A stretch of DNA of 64,000 bases from Dichotomocladium elegans (taxonomy: Eukaryota > Mucoromycota > Mucoromycetes > Mucorales > Lichtheimiaceae): the NCBI GenBank assembly GCA_025716815.1, contig JAIXMN010000002.1, positions 248,001-312,000 on the forward strand, read 5' to 3'. The notes under the pieces are model-generated. The model was not told where the DNA came from. It worked only from the letters and a program-made list of their open reading frames with translations, and did not search any database. This document shows, in pieces, positions 38,852 through 52,052 of this stretch. The position numbers and the translations under genes were made by a program. The first letter of the stretch is position 1, and every line of letters starts with the position of its first letter.

Positions 38852-39272
38852 GGCAATCAAGTTGCTTAGAATGACATGCAAAGGGTACAAGTTATGAAAG
38901 GGGAGATGAGGGAGAAGCAAGGTATAAAAGGGAAAAGGTCAATATCTAAAAGAGTGCCAATCAACGGAAACCTCATATAGGAGGCATCCCTAATTGATCT
39001 GTTCTGCTATGTTGTTAGCACCCACATCCGGAGCCTTTCCACCATATCGGAGTAGCGATTCATTTAATATCGAACCCCTTATTTCCCCCCAATCCTCAAC
39101 GAAGCAGCGTAATTGATTGGTCTTTCCACGCCCAAGCGCCAGGAAGAAGGACTATGCTCTTGGGACAGACAGTCTGCCCCACACTGTGCATGCGAACATT
39201 AACTTCCCAGAAATACAGAAACTGTGCAAGTGTTCAACTGAAAGAGGTTCTATGGAAGTCAATCCTTCGTTT
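38852..39272. other. Short intergenic region
   Basis: Promoter side of the UPF0658-like gene followed by the 3' flank of LETM1. Only a short random minus frame (39152-39337) overlaps its end. No gene is seen. Confidence 0.5.
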
Positions 39273-41683
<2,411 letters not shown>

Positions 41684-42173
41684 TAGACGTGCCGTATATT
41701 GTAAAAAAAAGGGGGGAAGCTGTGGATACAAAAACCGTAAATAATTTGCTTTTTAACTATTTGGGTACAGCGCATGGATGATCTACAAGTCACGGTCCAT
41801 CGACAGTTTCTAGCTCTCGCTCCCCCCAACCGATAACCCTCCTTCCCCCGCTCACTCATAGTACCCGGCCCGCTCCGCATTTAATCCGCTCTCACACCCC
41901 CAACTCTTTTTCCGCTACGGCCTTTCCTAGCAGCCTGCTTGGATAGTTACCCTTCCTGTCCAGTACAGTCACATCAGTCTGTTCCTGGCAAACATAGGCC
42001 TGTATACCAAGCATGGTTCGTTTCTTGTGGCGTGTCTGGAAAGAAATGGGGGACATTCATGCAAAACACTATGTATAACTTTTTTCCGAGATGGATTGAA
42101 GGATAGGTAGGTAGGTAGGAATCCAGGGAAGAAAAAACGTATATTTTGGTTTTTATGCAGCAGAACGAGTAGT
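41684..42173. other. Short intergenic region
   Basis: Upstream side of LETM1 and 3' flank of RPS24. Pyrimidine-rich leader-like sequence occurs near 41820-41900. No gene is seen. Confidence 0.5.
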
Positions 42174-42826
42174 TTATTTCTTGCCAGCAGCAGCCTTGGC
42201 CTTCTTGGTACCACGGAACTTCTTGGCACGGTTCTTCTTTTCCTTGCGCTGCTTGCGACCACCCTTGGGTGCCTCGGCAAGACCAATCTACATAATGTGA
42301 ATGAGCAACTCGGATGCATAATCGGAACCAGATTTTATATTAACACGTACACGGACAAGACGGTACTTGGGCTCGAACTTCTTGAGCGACTCGACCGAGT
42401 CGTAGATCAAGGCAAAGCCGGTCGTCTTGCCACCACCAAAGTGGGCCTTGAGGCCAAACACGGAAACGACCTCCTTATTGGCCTTGTACATCTTGGCCAA
42501 CTTCTCGCGGAGCTCATCCTTGGAGATGCTGGGCAAGCCAGGGTGAATGACATCGACCACCATCTGCTTGCGCTGGAGCAGGCGGTTCGTAAGGAATTTA
42601 CGGGTGCGAATGGTAACGGTCGAAGCGTCAGCCTAATGACAAGCCCGCGTGTCGTTAATATTTTTGTTCCAACTGCTCCCGTAATCGATTCATCCATCCA
42701 TCCATCCACCCATCTATCCATCCATCCAGCCGTTCGTGTTGCAATGTAGTTATCGTCGTTTGTTCCGTCGTCTGTTATCCTTGCTATTCCTTTCTCCTCT
42801 TCCTCCTCCTTAGAGATACCCACCAT
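42174..42826 (-). CDS. RPS24: 40S ribosomal protein S24 (eS24)
   Basis: Small-subunit ribosomal protein. Exons are 42824-42826 (the ATG alone), 42351-42632 and 42174-42287, giving 132 residues, as in animal S24. Motifs: [76 protein letters not shown] and a C-tail of [20 protein letters not shown]. Intron 1 starts immediately after the start codon (GTGGGT) and carries a GGAT tetranucleotide tract. Intron 2 (GTACGT...TAG) lies after KYRLVR. The pattern of an intron right at the ATG is shared with RPL5 in this window. Identity is certain. Confidence 0.96.
42690..42729. repeat. (ATCC)n tetranucleotide tract in RPS24 intron 1
   Basis: CATCCATCCATCCATCCACC-type repeat on the + strand, which is GGATGGATG on the coding strand. 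It lies in the first intron, about 100 bases from the start codon. It is the same motif class as the tracts beside RPL5 and RPL15. Confidence 0.88.
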
Positions 42827-43679
42827 GATGTGTTCGGATTTGAAAGGAGGGATTCCCCCACTCCACGATTCGTTGCTTTACCTCAACACCTCCGCCTCGA
42901 TCCTCTCTCCCTAAACCCCCCTCTCCCTCCCGTCTCACCCAGCTAGTCTGGAGTCCATTTTCCTTCTGATAGCGGGCTCTTCGACATGTGACTGCGTTTC
43001 GACATCATGTCCGGTATGAGTCAAACCAGAAAGCAGAGGCCCAATCTGACATGAGTTCACAAAAGACGACCGTTATCAGCATGACTCATACAGTATAATC
43101 CCTCACCAAAAGTATATTAGGAGGATCTCTGGAAACGGCGAATTAGCGGGCGGAAGATAAAACATACCCGTGAAAGGTTGCACCCATATCTTCTGATTCT
43201 ATCGTAGCAAACGTGATAACCTTGGAGGCTCTTTTTTTCTTATGTGAACATGTCAGGCTATACTCATTCGAGCGTAATTTTTGTGATGGACCGAAGTGCA
43301 ACAAGCCGTGGTTAGGGGATCATATTTGAGGTATTCTATTGATCCACTATCTTGTTTTATGAAACTACTGGGGAAAAAAGATGCATGTCCTGCCAGAGCC
43401 GGGCAAATTTTAGTTGCTGATTTGTTATATTCTGCTATAATGGGAGGTGACTGAAGAAGTTAGGGTTGATTTGATATAGGAAGACAACAGTAGAGTAAAA
43501 AAGAATGCTCCAGATGAGCTAAGAAGATCAACTTAAAGAGCAACTACGGGTCAAAGACGCAGATGATTACAAAGTGTCGGCAATGCTTTTTTCTATAAGG
43601 AAAAGCATATTTGAATGATTAGAGAAGATTATGTACAAAGAAAATGCGAAGTGAATCATGACAGGCGAGACAAGTAGTT
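42827..43679. other. Intergenic region
   Basis: Promoter side of RPS24, with C-rich leader-like sequence at 42850-42960, and the 3' flank of the second alpha-arrestin. No gene is seen. Confidence 0.5.
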
Positions 43680-45011
43680 TCAATGAGTGATGCAATGATC
43701 ATGGAGAAAGATGGTATCGTAAGCGGGAAGGCTCGGTTTTGGGGAGCTGTAGGCTGTGGTTGTATAGGATGGAATGCGCGCCAGAATGTCATTTTCAAAT
43801 GACAACGGCTCGTCAATGCAGTTGACGATGGCTGGCAGGGTTCCGTACATCGATGGCTGACTCGGTGACATGGCGCCAACGGGACAATACACGGGTAACT
43901 TTAGAGCGTCTTCGTAAACCGGCAGCTCTTCTGCTTCTTCATCCGGCGCAATGGACGCAATCACCAAGGGTAGATTGACCCGCAGCTCTGATATATAATC
44001 ATGGCAATCCGGTAAGCTTTTTTTATTATATCATTCCTTGAAAAATTATTATGACGGAATACTGTACCTGACGTACTCCTGTCAGGGTTCCTGAGAGAGA
44101 CAGTTATTCGTATTTTATGCGAGATGGAAATCAGGTCACTCTGGGCATCGGCCCGAATCGAGTGCTTGGGAAGAACGAAATTTCTGGTACTGTTCCACTG
44201 GTTTTGGACCCGGGACAATTTGGTGGTAGTGTGGACAACCGGGAGGAGCTCAGTTCTACTTTGTGTATGGGTGCTGCACAAAAGAGTGGTGCACTCTTCA
44301 AATGCGCATACCACTGTTCGGATGGAAAGACCGTTTACGAGAGGTTCCATCTCGAACGCAATAGGAACTTGGCTGCCGGGACGAAAGATAAGCCGAGGAA
44401 GACTGATGTTGTAACTAAGCTTGCGGGGCCATTCGTTTGCGACAATGACAGACTGATTATGCTCGAGGGAGGACGGCAGCATTAATCGGGTGATAGTTAT
44501 ATTGCGCGTAGCAACGTATTTGCAGGAGAAGGTGGGCCGTTTTGCGACAACTTTGAGCTGGTAGGCAACCTCACCGAGCTCGTGATCGATGGTACCAGGC
44601 AAGTCGCCAGGGATTGGCAATTCAAAATTCCTGCAAATAGAAAGAAAAAACAGCACGATAAGCCGCATCATCACCACCCGAGCCCCTGTTGGGTCCTAGC
44701 CACTACCATTTGAAAGTACCGGCGGTAAAAATATATGCCTTTCCCTTAGGCTTCATAATGCTCCAAAAACGCTTAATGATTTTTCGGTCCTCCTTATAAT
44801 AACGCTGGGCAGAACCGGCGCCTTCGGACCAGTACACGCTGTTCTTGCCATGAAAAATAACGCTGATCGATTTTATCTTGGTGATCTCGGTAACGTGCAA
44901 GATAACTGTGCCGCGTACGATCGCTCCTGCTGCTTCATTGACTGTCCCATGCAAGAAGACCTCGTCGGACTTAAGGTGAAGCGATAGTTCTGATCTTTGA
45001 GAGGGATGCAT
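43680..45011 (-). CDS. Alpha-arrestin (ART family), copy 2
   Basis: Paralogue of the alpha-arrestin at 15783-17219. Exons are 44707-45011, 44068-44630 and 43680-43987, giving 391 residues. Exon 1 is 305 nt in both copies, and both introns split the same codons (Trp, then Glu). Shared motifs include RGTVILHVTEITKIKSISVI, FELPIPGDLPGTIDHELGEV, MLPSSLEHNQSVIVANEWP, LIFRPGSQVPIAFEMEPL and LISISHKIRITVSLRN. The C-tail keeps LPVY (twice), IPSY and LPAY motifs predicted to bind WW domains of a Nedd4-type ligase. The two copies differ most in the loop near residues 225-260 and in the tail. The start (MHPSQRSEL) aligns with copy 1 (MHTPQGSEL); a longer upstream open stretch is leader sequence. Confidence 0.92.
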
Positions 45012-45869
45012 ACAGTGCGAGAAGGAGTGGATGGGTGTCTGTGGAAAGCGTATGTGTATTTGTGTATTTGTGCGTGTTGAAGAACTGGGGAAGGGACACC
45101 ACCAGAAGGGACCCATCATTTATTTCTATTTGGATTTTACCCGAGCAAGCAATAAACACTTTGACAATTTGTCATCCACGATATCATCGGCGGGAAAACT
45201 CTTGCCCCGCCTGCTAAACTTGGCAATAACCCCCTTTCGACACAACCTCCACCCCGCCCCATTCAGAAGTCGCGCAAGATGACAAATCAAATGCCGAATA
45301 CATTGGAAACAAGATGTCGCGCCAAATGCTTTGTCGATTTCTTTTTCTTCTATGCAACTTCAACATTCCGACATAAGTTTCTTTACGAAGGCTGAAAGGC
45401 CTTATTCTTTAGTAATCTGATTGCCCTGGGCCTCTGGGTTTTGATGTCGATGATGAGACGTACTCTTTTCGGTCTGTTCTTTCTCCACACGAAATACGTA
45501 TCTGTGTAGCCCAAGGCGATTCTGCGTTTGTTATTATACATAGAACAAAGCGAAGAGACAAGCTTCTAACGAGAGCAGCAGGTATTTTGCACAGTTACAC
45601 AACTCAACACTGACCAAGGCAAAATTATGAAGGGCATCATCGTACCAAAGGATTTTGATAGCAGTTTTGATAAAAGATGGAGCCAGGAGTCAATCGCATA
45701 TTCACAGCGAAGGGTAGTAGAGGATTAACAAGTTTCGACCCATTGATGTAGAGCAATGTATAAAGCAACTTTGCAAGAGATTTGTGATCCTAAACGATGC
45801 TCCATTGATTTATGAAAAGCGAAGACAATTTACTTTATTTTCAAAAATAAATGTTGTAAACAAGATAAA
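45012..45869. other. Intergenic region, left flank of the repeat cluster
   Basis: Upstream side of alpha-arrestin copy 2, then AT-rich sequence leading into the repeat-rich interval. No supported gene. Confidence 0.45.
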
Positions 45870-46145
45870 GTTGTCGTATCAATAGGTAAAAAGATTTCGC
45901 ATCCATGGATTAAAACCTGTTAGTCAACAGAAAACACTACCCTGCATACGCTTTAACTTACACTCAAGTGCCCCGAAGGACCCACGAGTTATCCTGGGTA
46001 GTCTCGGCGATAACAGGGACGGAGAGACAGGACGAGAGAGCCAGCACGCCAGAAGAGACAGGCGGCGGCGGAGGGAAGGAGCGGAATGGGGCCTGAGGTG
46101 GCAGCGTAAAAAGAGCGGAAGGGTATTCAGGAACTCCTCTCTTCC
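45870..46145. repeat. Diverged direct repeat, copy A
   Basis: Begins with GTATCAATAGGTAAAAAGAT at about 45877. It shares a second block around 45990-46030 (GTTATCC...GGCGATAAC...GGA) with copy B near 49600. Spacing between the two blocks is similar in both copies, so they look like members of one old repeat family. The minus-strand translation gives a short VPVIAETTQDNSW-type peptide in one frame. Confidence 0.5.
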
Positions 46146-46567
46146 GCGGCTCATCGAGCACGGGTACGATTGGTTAATCTATAAAGGACAGTGGACGTTA
46201 GTTGCAATAAAATAATTTGGTATTATAGCGATCATACCGGATAAGACCATGGAAGAGAGGGCCGGGATGAAGTTGATGGAGAAAGGAGATTTCTCGGCTG
46301 TCTATTATTTATAGGAAATCAACGAGGAGCAGAAGAAATTTCTTTGTGATAAACGATGCTGCAGTAGATACAGCGGCGGATCACATGCTCTTTCCATCGA
46401 CGCTTTTTATCATTTACTGATACTGTTTATTTTGGTATTTTTAGCCCTAGGCCGCTCGCATAGTGTATTTCAGCAATTGACATGTCGTCCGTGATGCTGT
46501 TAGAAACGGGATTGTATTGGGCGTATTCAGGGTCGGTTTGATAAGAATTGCATGTGCATTTATGTTA

Positions 46568-46723
46568 TAGTGGTCGCCCGTTATAGCGATACCCTCGGTT
46601 CCAGGAAATCGAATCACTATAACGAATTGGAGCAAGTTATACCTGGTAATTTTGTCCTGTATAAAGTGTATCGCTATAATGAATTATCATTATAATGAAT
46701 ATCACTATGAAGGGCGGCCACTG
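46568..46723. mobile_element. 156-bp MITE with pogo/Tigger-like terminal inverted repeats
   Basis: Left end TAGTGGTCGCCCGTTATAGC and right end (reversed) CAGTGGCCGCCCTTCATAGT form imperfect terminal inverted repeats. The element is flanked by TA on both sides, as expected for a TA target-site duplication. Internal repeats of the CACTATAACGA/CGCTATAATGA type appear several times. There is no coding capacity, so it is non-autonomous. Confidence 0.75.
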
Positions 46724-46899
46724 TAATTGATTTCCCGTTAATCCTACCATCTGAATGCTTGTATGAGACTAGTCAAATAAGAAAGAATAGATAATATGTA
46801 CTTCCGCGAAGAAAACCGCTTGCTTACTCTCACTCGTTCTTTTTCTTTGATACACTCGTCTCATCAACAACATACCGTACTAACACAATCCTTTCATGT

Positions 46900-47655
46900 A
46901 TGAAAGTTCATCGACCTGCAGATTACGAAGGCGCCAAGATGGTTGTTGCTTACGCTAATAACGTTCAAGTGCGATTCGACCAACACTTTCGGCGGGCTAT
47001 CAATGTCTTGCTGAATATTCGACACCGGAAAGAGGAGCTTGAAGAGCAGCTGATTGGCCAAGGTCTGGACGCGACACAAATCAGTCAATGCATCTGAGAG
47101 GCATCATTACACCCGCAACAACATTCAAACAGATTGTAGCTCGTCAAAACGTACCCAGAGACGACGTCCCCGAAGACCCAGCCTATCTTCAGGAAGCTTC
47201 CGACCCCCATCCGGCCAATTTTTCGATGCCTACAGCAGTACCCACGCCTTTGACAACCTTAGCATCTACTACGATGCAAAGATTCATCCAATCCAACATA
47301 TGGCAGCCTTTTACCAGCTCGGTCTCTTTTTCGAGAGACTTCGGTTGCCTACATTTGCCTGTTTCCCTCTTCGTGGGCCATGGTCTCCGTCATAAATAAT
47401 GATTGACGCAAAGATCATATGGCAAAACATTCTGGGTCGCTCATGGACCAAATAGGTTTCTTATCCTGGTAGATGGAATAAGGTCATCGATGTCCATCCC
47501 AAAGCTCTCAAGCCTGCAGAAAATGGAGTACTTCGATTTCGTGCTACACTTGAAACGGATGGCGTAGGAGTCTCCATTATCAAGAAGAGAAGGGACAGGG
47601 ACGCGCCCCCAAGAGCCGGTGCAGCTCCGAAGGTGGAGGAGCAGTCGGATCACAG
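46900..47655 (+). pseudogene. Degenerate TnpB/Fanzor-like gene, copy 2 (N-terminal and central part)
   Basis: Coding blocks in three frames separated by stops. The first, at 46900-47097, contains AYANNVQVRFDQHFRRAINV and LLNIRHRKEELEEQL. The second, near 47250-47390, reads LSIYYDAKIHPIQHMAAFYQ then LRLPTFACFPLRGPW. The third, near 47530-47650, reads LRFRATLETDGVGVSIIKKR. I recall the same order (NNVQ-H-F, IYYD, F-x-CFPLR, F-x-x-T-TDGVGVS-IK) from repeated Mucoromycota genes related to Fanzor/TnpB nucleases. The catalytic part is missing; the sequence runs into the mariner remnant at about 47655. It is clearly broken. The family name is moderately supported and unsearched. Confidence 0.5.
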
Positions 47656-48885
47656 TTGTTCCCATTACGGCAGTTAACTAAGCACATATGAGAATGAGAA
47701 ATGAAACCTTCAAAATCGCTCAGCTTTAAGCTGTTGGATGCCTCGCTGATCTGTGTTATCAACGTCTCGCTTTCCAAGAACATATTGCATTTAACTTTGC
47801 CTTTGACCACTGACCAAAACTGCTCAATAGAATTGGGTTCAGGCGAGTATGGTGGAAGATAAGCACATCGATATCCCTAAGACTCGATGTATTCAGAGAT
47901 ATCATGAGCCATATGGATAGGTGTATTATCCATTACCAAATAATGGCCCTTCATATGTTCATACTTACCATCTCGTCCATCGTTGCCTTAAGAAGCTGAG
48001 ATGATGTACAGTTGCAGTTCCTCTGCTCTCAACTTCAGATTGACTGCGCTCTTCTTTTCTTGATCGATGACTGCGGAAGTCTCAAACTACATTGGATGAT
48101 GCGTGATGCTGAGATTGCGCCTACGATTGTGGTTGTCTTTGGTACTGTAACTACTGCAGGGGTCCCTTTCTTGGACCACGCGATGCTGCATTTCATGTTA
48201 ATATGGAACCCAGACTCATCAAAGAAAAACGCAGCTTTTTGAAGTCGATGTCAGTCCTATCCCATCTGCGTACTCAAGTCAAGGCGCTCTTGGATCTTCG
48301 CAGCACTATTCCTGCCTATAGGCTGAAACCGAACCATTTTTAATGACAAGTTGCATCCATTTTCATAAATCGATGGAGCGTCGTTTTAGATGCTTTGAGA
48401 CACTCAGATCGTTGGAGCAGCTACTCTAGGACAATGGATGGGCCTTCATCAACGCATTCTAAAACAATGCGCCTATGCTCTTCATTGAGAATACGCGAAC
48501 GATCCCCCCGTGTTAGGTTTCTTAAAGATGCTGTCAGGGTCCTCCTCGTACTGTAATACCCATCGCTGGGCTGAACGAATATGGAGTCCTAGCAGCTGAT
48601 GCGCTCAAGATCTTCTCAAACATCCGTTTGAAAATCTGACCTTGACTTGGTCAGTTTATGCTGTGTAACTGCGCTTGATCCCAGCTTCTTCCATCCGAAT
48701 GTCTGTATCTTTTTGCTGGGGAATGTGTGTGGGAGTAAGCTCAGGGCTATCTTTGCACGATATGCTACGCAGATATTCAGTGTGAGAACAAACGGATTGA
48801 AGTGAGTACATCTTCTCATCAATGGCATAGTCCATAGGTTCATAACAGCCACGCTCATCAACGACATGACCTTGGCCATTTTGGT
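47655..48885 (-). pseudogene. Tc1/mariner-type transposase pseudogene
   Basis: A DDE transposase reading on the minus strand with several stops and frame shifts. In order: an N-terminal block GCYEPMDYAIDEKMYSLQSV, a helix-turn-helix block IRSAQRWVLQYEEDPDSIF, ILNEEHRRIVLECVDEGPSI, then FFDESGFHINMKCSIAWSKK with the first catalytic Asp and GTPAVVTVPKTTTIVGAISA. GHYLVMDNTPIHMAHDISEY carries the second Asp, and CAYLPPYSPEPNSIEQFWSV carries the final Glu. It ends with a LSDFEGFISHSHMCLVNC block. All three catalytic residues remain readable, but stop codons inside (for example after SIVLE and after YIES) and shifts make it inactive. No terminal inverted repeats were found. It abuts the TnpB/Fanzor-like remnant directly. 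Confidence 0.85.
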
Positions 48886-49464
48886 AGAAAATTAGGCTGC
48901 TCATTTCAGAATGGAAATATGTATAGAAGAGAAAGCTTTTTCTGCGTGCGACATCTTTTCGTGTATGTGTGTGACATTCGATTTGTCATCACGCGTAAAG
49001 ATTTCTGGGAAAAATGCGATTTGTATTTTTGCGATCCTGCGACTTCAAAACTGGCAGAGTGCGACTTTGATTTTGAAAAATAGTGTATAATTAAGAAAAA
49101 AAGAGCACGCTCTGGGTTTCTGGAAAAGAGTGATGATGCAAAGATCCAAACGCCCCTGGACCAGTTGCGCTGATGGGACATGACTGAAATTTGGCCTTAG
49201 AAGCTGGATATCCCAGGTCAATCTGGGGTCCATATTAGCATGATGCACAGCATGGCATGGTCGAAGAAAAAGACATTCGAAGCGGTAACGGTACCAAGAA
49301 CAGCAACATTTTTGGGAGTAATCTCGCCATCAATGCAGCTTACGAGTCCCGCACAGCTATCAGCCAAGAAAGAAAAGAGAGAGAATTCTTCAGTTGCCTA
49401 ATGAAATCTTTACCTGCTGGGTACGACGACTGTACCTTTTAAAACAATAGCGTATGAAATACGA
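48886..49464. other. Unassigned sequence inside the repeat cluster
   Basis: No recognisable gene. Open frames at 48906-49248 (minus) and 49257-49442 (plus) have no family signature. This may be eroded transposon sequence between the mariner remnant and repeat copy B. Confidence 0.35.
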
Positions 49465-49740
49465 AAAAAGAGACGTATCAATAGATAAAAAGATTTCGCT
49501 TAAATGTGCTAAAGTATGTTACTCTTCTTCAAACCCGTGAACTTGCAACACACTGTTCTTCCAACGGAAGAGGACTCACTCCAAGGGCTGTGGTTACCCT
49601 GAGTGCGTCAGCGATAACTGATGCGGAAAATGATTGGTCGTGCCGATGTCGTCTTGATCGGCCTGAGCGTGTACGTCGTGGTCTTCCTGGCCTTGCTCGC
49701 CGGGGTCTCACGTTCCGCTGTTCTGATTAAGGTGAGCGTG
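49465..49740. repeat. Diverged direct repeat, copy B
   Basis: Starts CGTATCAATAGATAAAAAGA at about 49473, differing at one position from copy A over the shared 25-base core. A second shared block lies near 49593-49630 (GTTACCCTGAG...AGCGATAACTGATGCGGAAA). It has the same orientation as copy A, 3.6 kb away. Confidence 0.5.
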
Positions 49741-52052
49741 GCCTTCCATGAGCTGCAGAAACTTGCGCAGTACTTGATCTCTGAAACCTTACTGGGATGA
49801 TGCCATCTTCCCGAAGACCACAAGGATAGGATCCATGTTAAGAGCCGCCCCCAGATCCTGATTGCATGATCTTGGTTGACGAACGCTCTCTGCCATTCAT
49901 GCTGTACAGTTTTGGTTTGAACATCTATTGAAACATCAATATATTAGGAAATTCTGTCTATTTAGCCTACGGTAGACTTCCCAAGCTCTATTACTTGCAA
50001 GATTGCTGGTTCGATCGACAAAACAACTAGAATTTGAGCAGTTCAGAGAATAGGATAATGTACCTAACCTCAACCCGATGATACGGTAGCCGAAAAGGAT
50101 CAGGAACATCCAATTTGGGTTACTACAACGAATAGCGGTAGTCAATTTTCCAGTGGCATTTGCGCCTGACAGAGCTTGACGGTAACTCGAATGCTGACTG
50201 TATTCTCTCAATCTTATTTCCATGTATGCAACATTAGATTTGTTGCCTCGTGCAGAGAATTTTAGGCAGAAGCGACTTCTATTGCTGCCGTCTGACGATT
50301 TCAGAATTGCGTGGCGTGCGACTTTTCTTTTGTGTAGAAAACACCTGCAGTCCAGCCAGGATCCCGCGGTTGCACCACGAACCTTCTCTTCTAACTTTCC
50401 TCCCTTCCTCCCCAAAATGGAAGCAGTAGTCATTTTAGTATCTTTAAATGATTGATCTGCAGCTGACAAGGGGATGTATTCCAGATCTCAGGGAGAAAAA
50501 GGAAAGAAAATAGGACCCAGTCTGAAGTAAAACGAGCACTCAGTTTTGCATGAATTCTTTACGTTGTGTTTCCTTGCTCCGGTTAGCTGAGGAAAATATA
50601 AAGATGGATCTCCATCTTCCATTACCATAGCATAGGATGGTAACAGTAGCAGTAAAAACCATAATGGAAGAAGGAGGTAGTGATTATAGTTTGCGCGGGT
50701 TCACTCCTATTGTTTCTTAGCATCCAATAATATCCTTTGTCAAGTGTACGCGCCGCTGTTATTCCTTCGCCAAAATTCATAATAGTGCCTTACTTCCTTG
50801 GAATTTTAATGGATGTGGCCATTGAGGAAGGAGACAGGGGAGAAAAAGCAGGCGTGGGGATGGATGTACATGAAAAAAAAGAGTCAGAAAGGGGTACATG
50901 ATAAAGAGTAGTTGTAGATGTACATGCACGACAGTCCAAAAGCAGGCTGCGATAAATTTTGTGTTTTCCTTCCACTAAGTTGCGTGAACTATCCGTCGGT
51001 ATTGCCGGGAACCCCCGCTCGGATACGGGTTAATGAGCATTGGACATTTCCAACTCTGTTCTATCTGAAGCTCACCTTTCTGCAATTCATCGGCAATTCA
51101 GCTGATTTAGTCAATAACCCATCCAATGTGCATGACACGAGTGGAAAGACGTGGTCCACGTGGCCCACGTTTATTGCAAGCTTTGTTGATCACAAACATT
51201 TGGGGGGAGAGGAAGGTGAACGGGTATAAGATATCATTGGATGGACACTATAAGGAGCCTCCTCTATGTCCAATGCCAGATCATAATGCCATCCCGCCAA
51301 GGAAGCTGTAAACCTTTCATCCACATATAGGTATGGTAACATGCTTCGATTTCTTTTTTTTTGGATTTGGGTCAATATGAGTAGATTTAACACCTGCAAG
51401 TTGGCGATCTTGAAGAACTTGGGGTTCATGACCGGGGAGTTCCCGCGCTGTTGCGTACAGGAGATATGAATTCTTTCCCATTTGGTTCTAGTACTTGTTT
51501 TGCATGGTAAATGGGACACGATTAAAGCAATGGATACAAGATCACTGTTCGCTGCACATTATGAGAAAAGACGAAGGTCCCATGACATAGCTGCATAAAG
51601 ATGTGTTTGTGTTTTGCATGTGCTATGTCTTTTATGTAGGTAGTTCTCGTTCTCTCTTTTTTTTTTTGAGGAGGATCCCGCCCAAACATCGCAGCGGAAG
51701 AAACAGGTTAATGTTGCGGTTGGTAGGGAGGCTCTTTACTTCTTCCCACCGAAATATGGTCGCGGGGAGAGATCGTTTCTGGGATTCAAAGCAACATCAA
51801 GTGATTGCGTTTACTGATATGGTATACTGGAAAGACAAGGCGCGCTTCTCCACACACGAGTCTCCCCCTCCCCCAAAAAATAAGGAGGGAGGTTGATGAC
51901 AATGCGGAAACTGAACAGTGGCTCAAGATAACCTACAGCCTTCGCTTTCTTTTCTCCCTCTTACCTTTTTTCAGCTCTCTTGTACATTTGATCGCAATCT
52001 CATTTCTTCAATCCTCCATTGTCTTCCCTCATTTACCTTTCCAACTGGCCGC
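49741..52052. other. 2.3-kb region without a supported gene
   Basis: A minus-strand open frame at 49936-50433 (from its first ATG) is the longest, Ser/Arg-rich with no recognised motif and no splice partners, so it is not called. The right part is pyrimidine-rich leader sequence of the phosphodiesterase gene. Upstream exons of that gene could be hidden here. Confidence 0.4.

Noticed and set aside
45924..46161. Two overlapping minus-strand frames of 65-76 codons
   Set aside because: They sit in diverged repeat copy A; only a short peptide resembles the copy B frame, so no gene is called.
49936..50469. 177-codon minus-strand frame
   Set aside because: Begins with TTG; the first ATG is at about 50433. 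The product is not recognised and lies in a repeat-rich area. Kept only as a remark.
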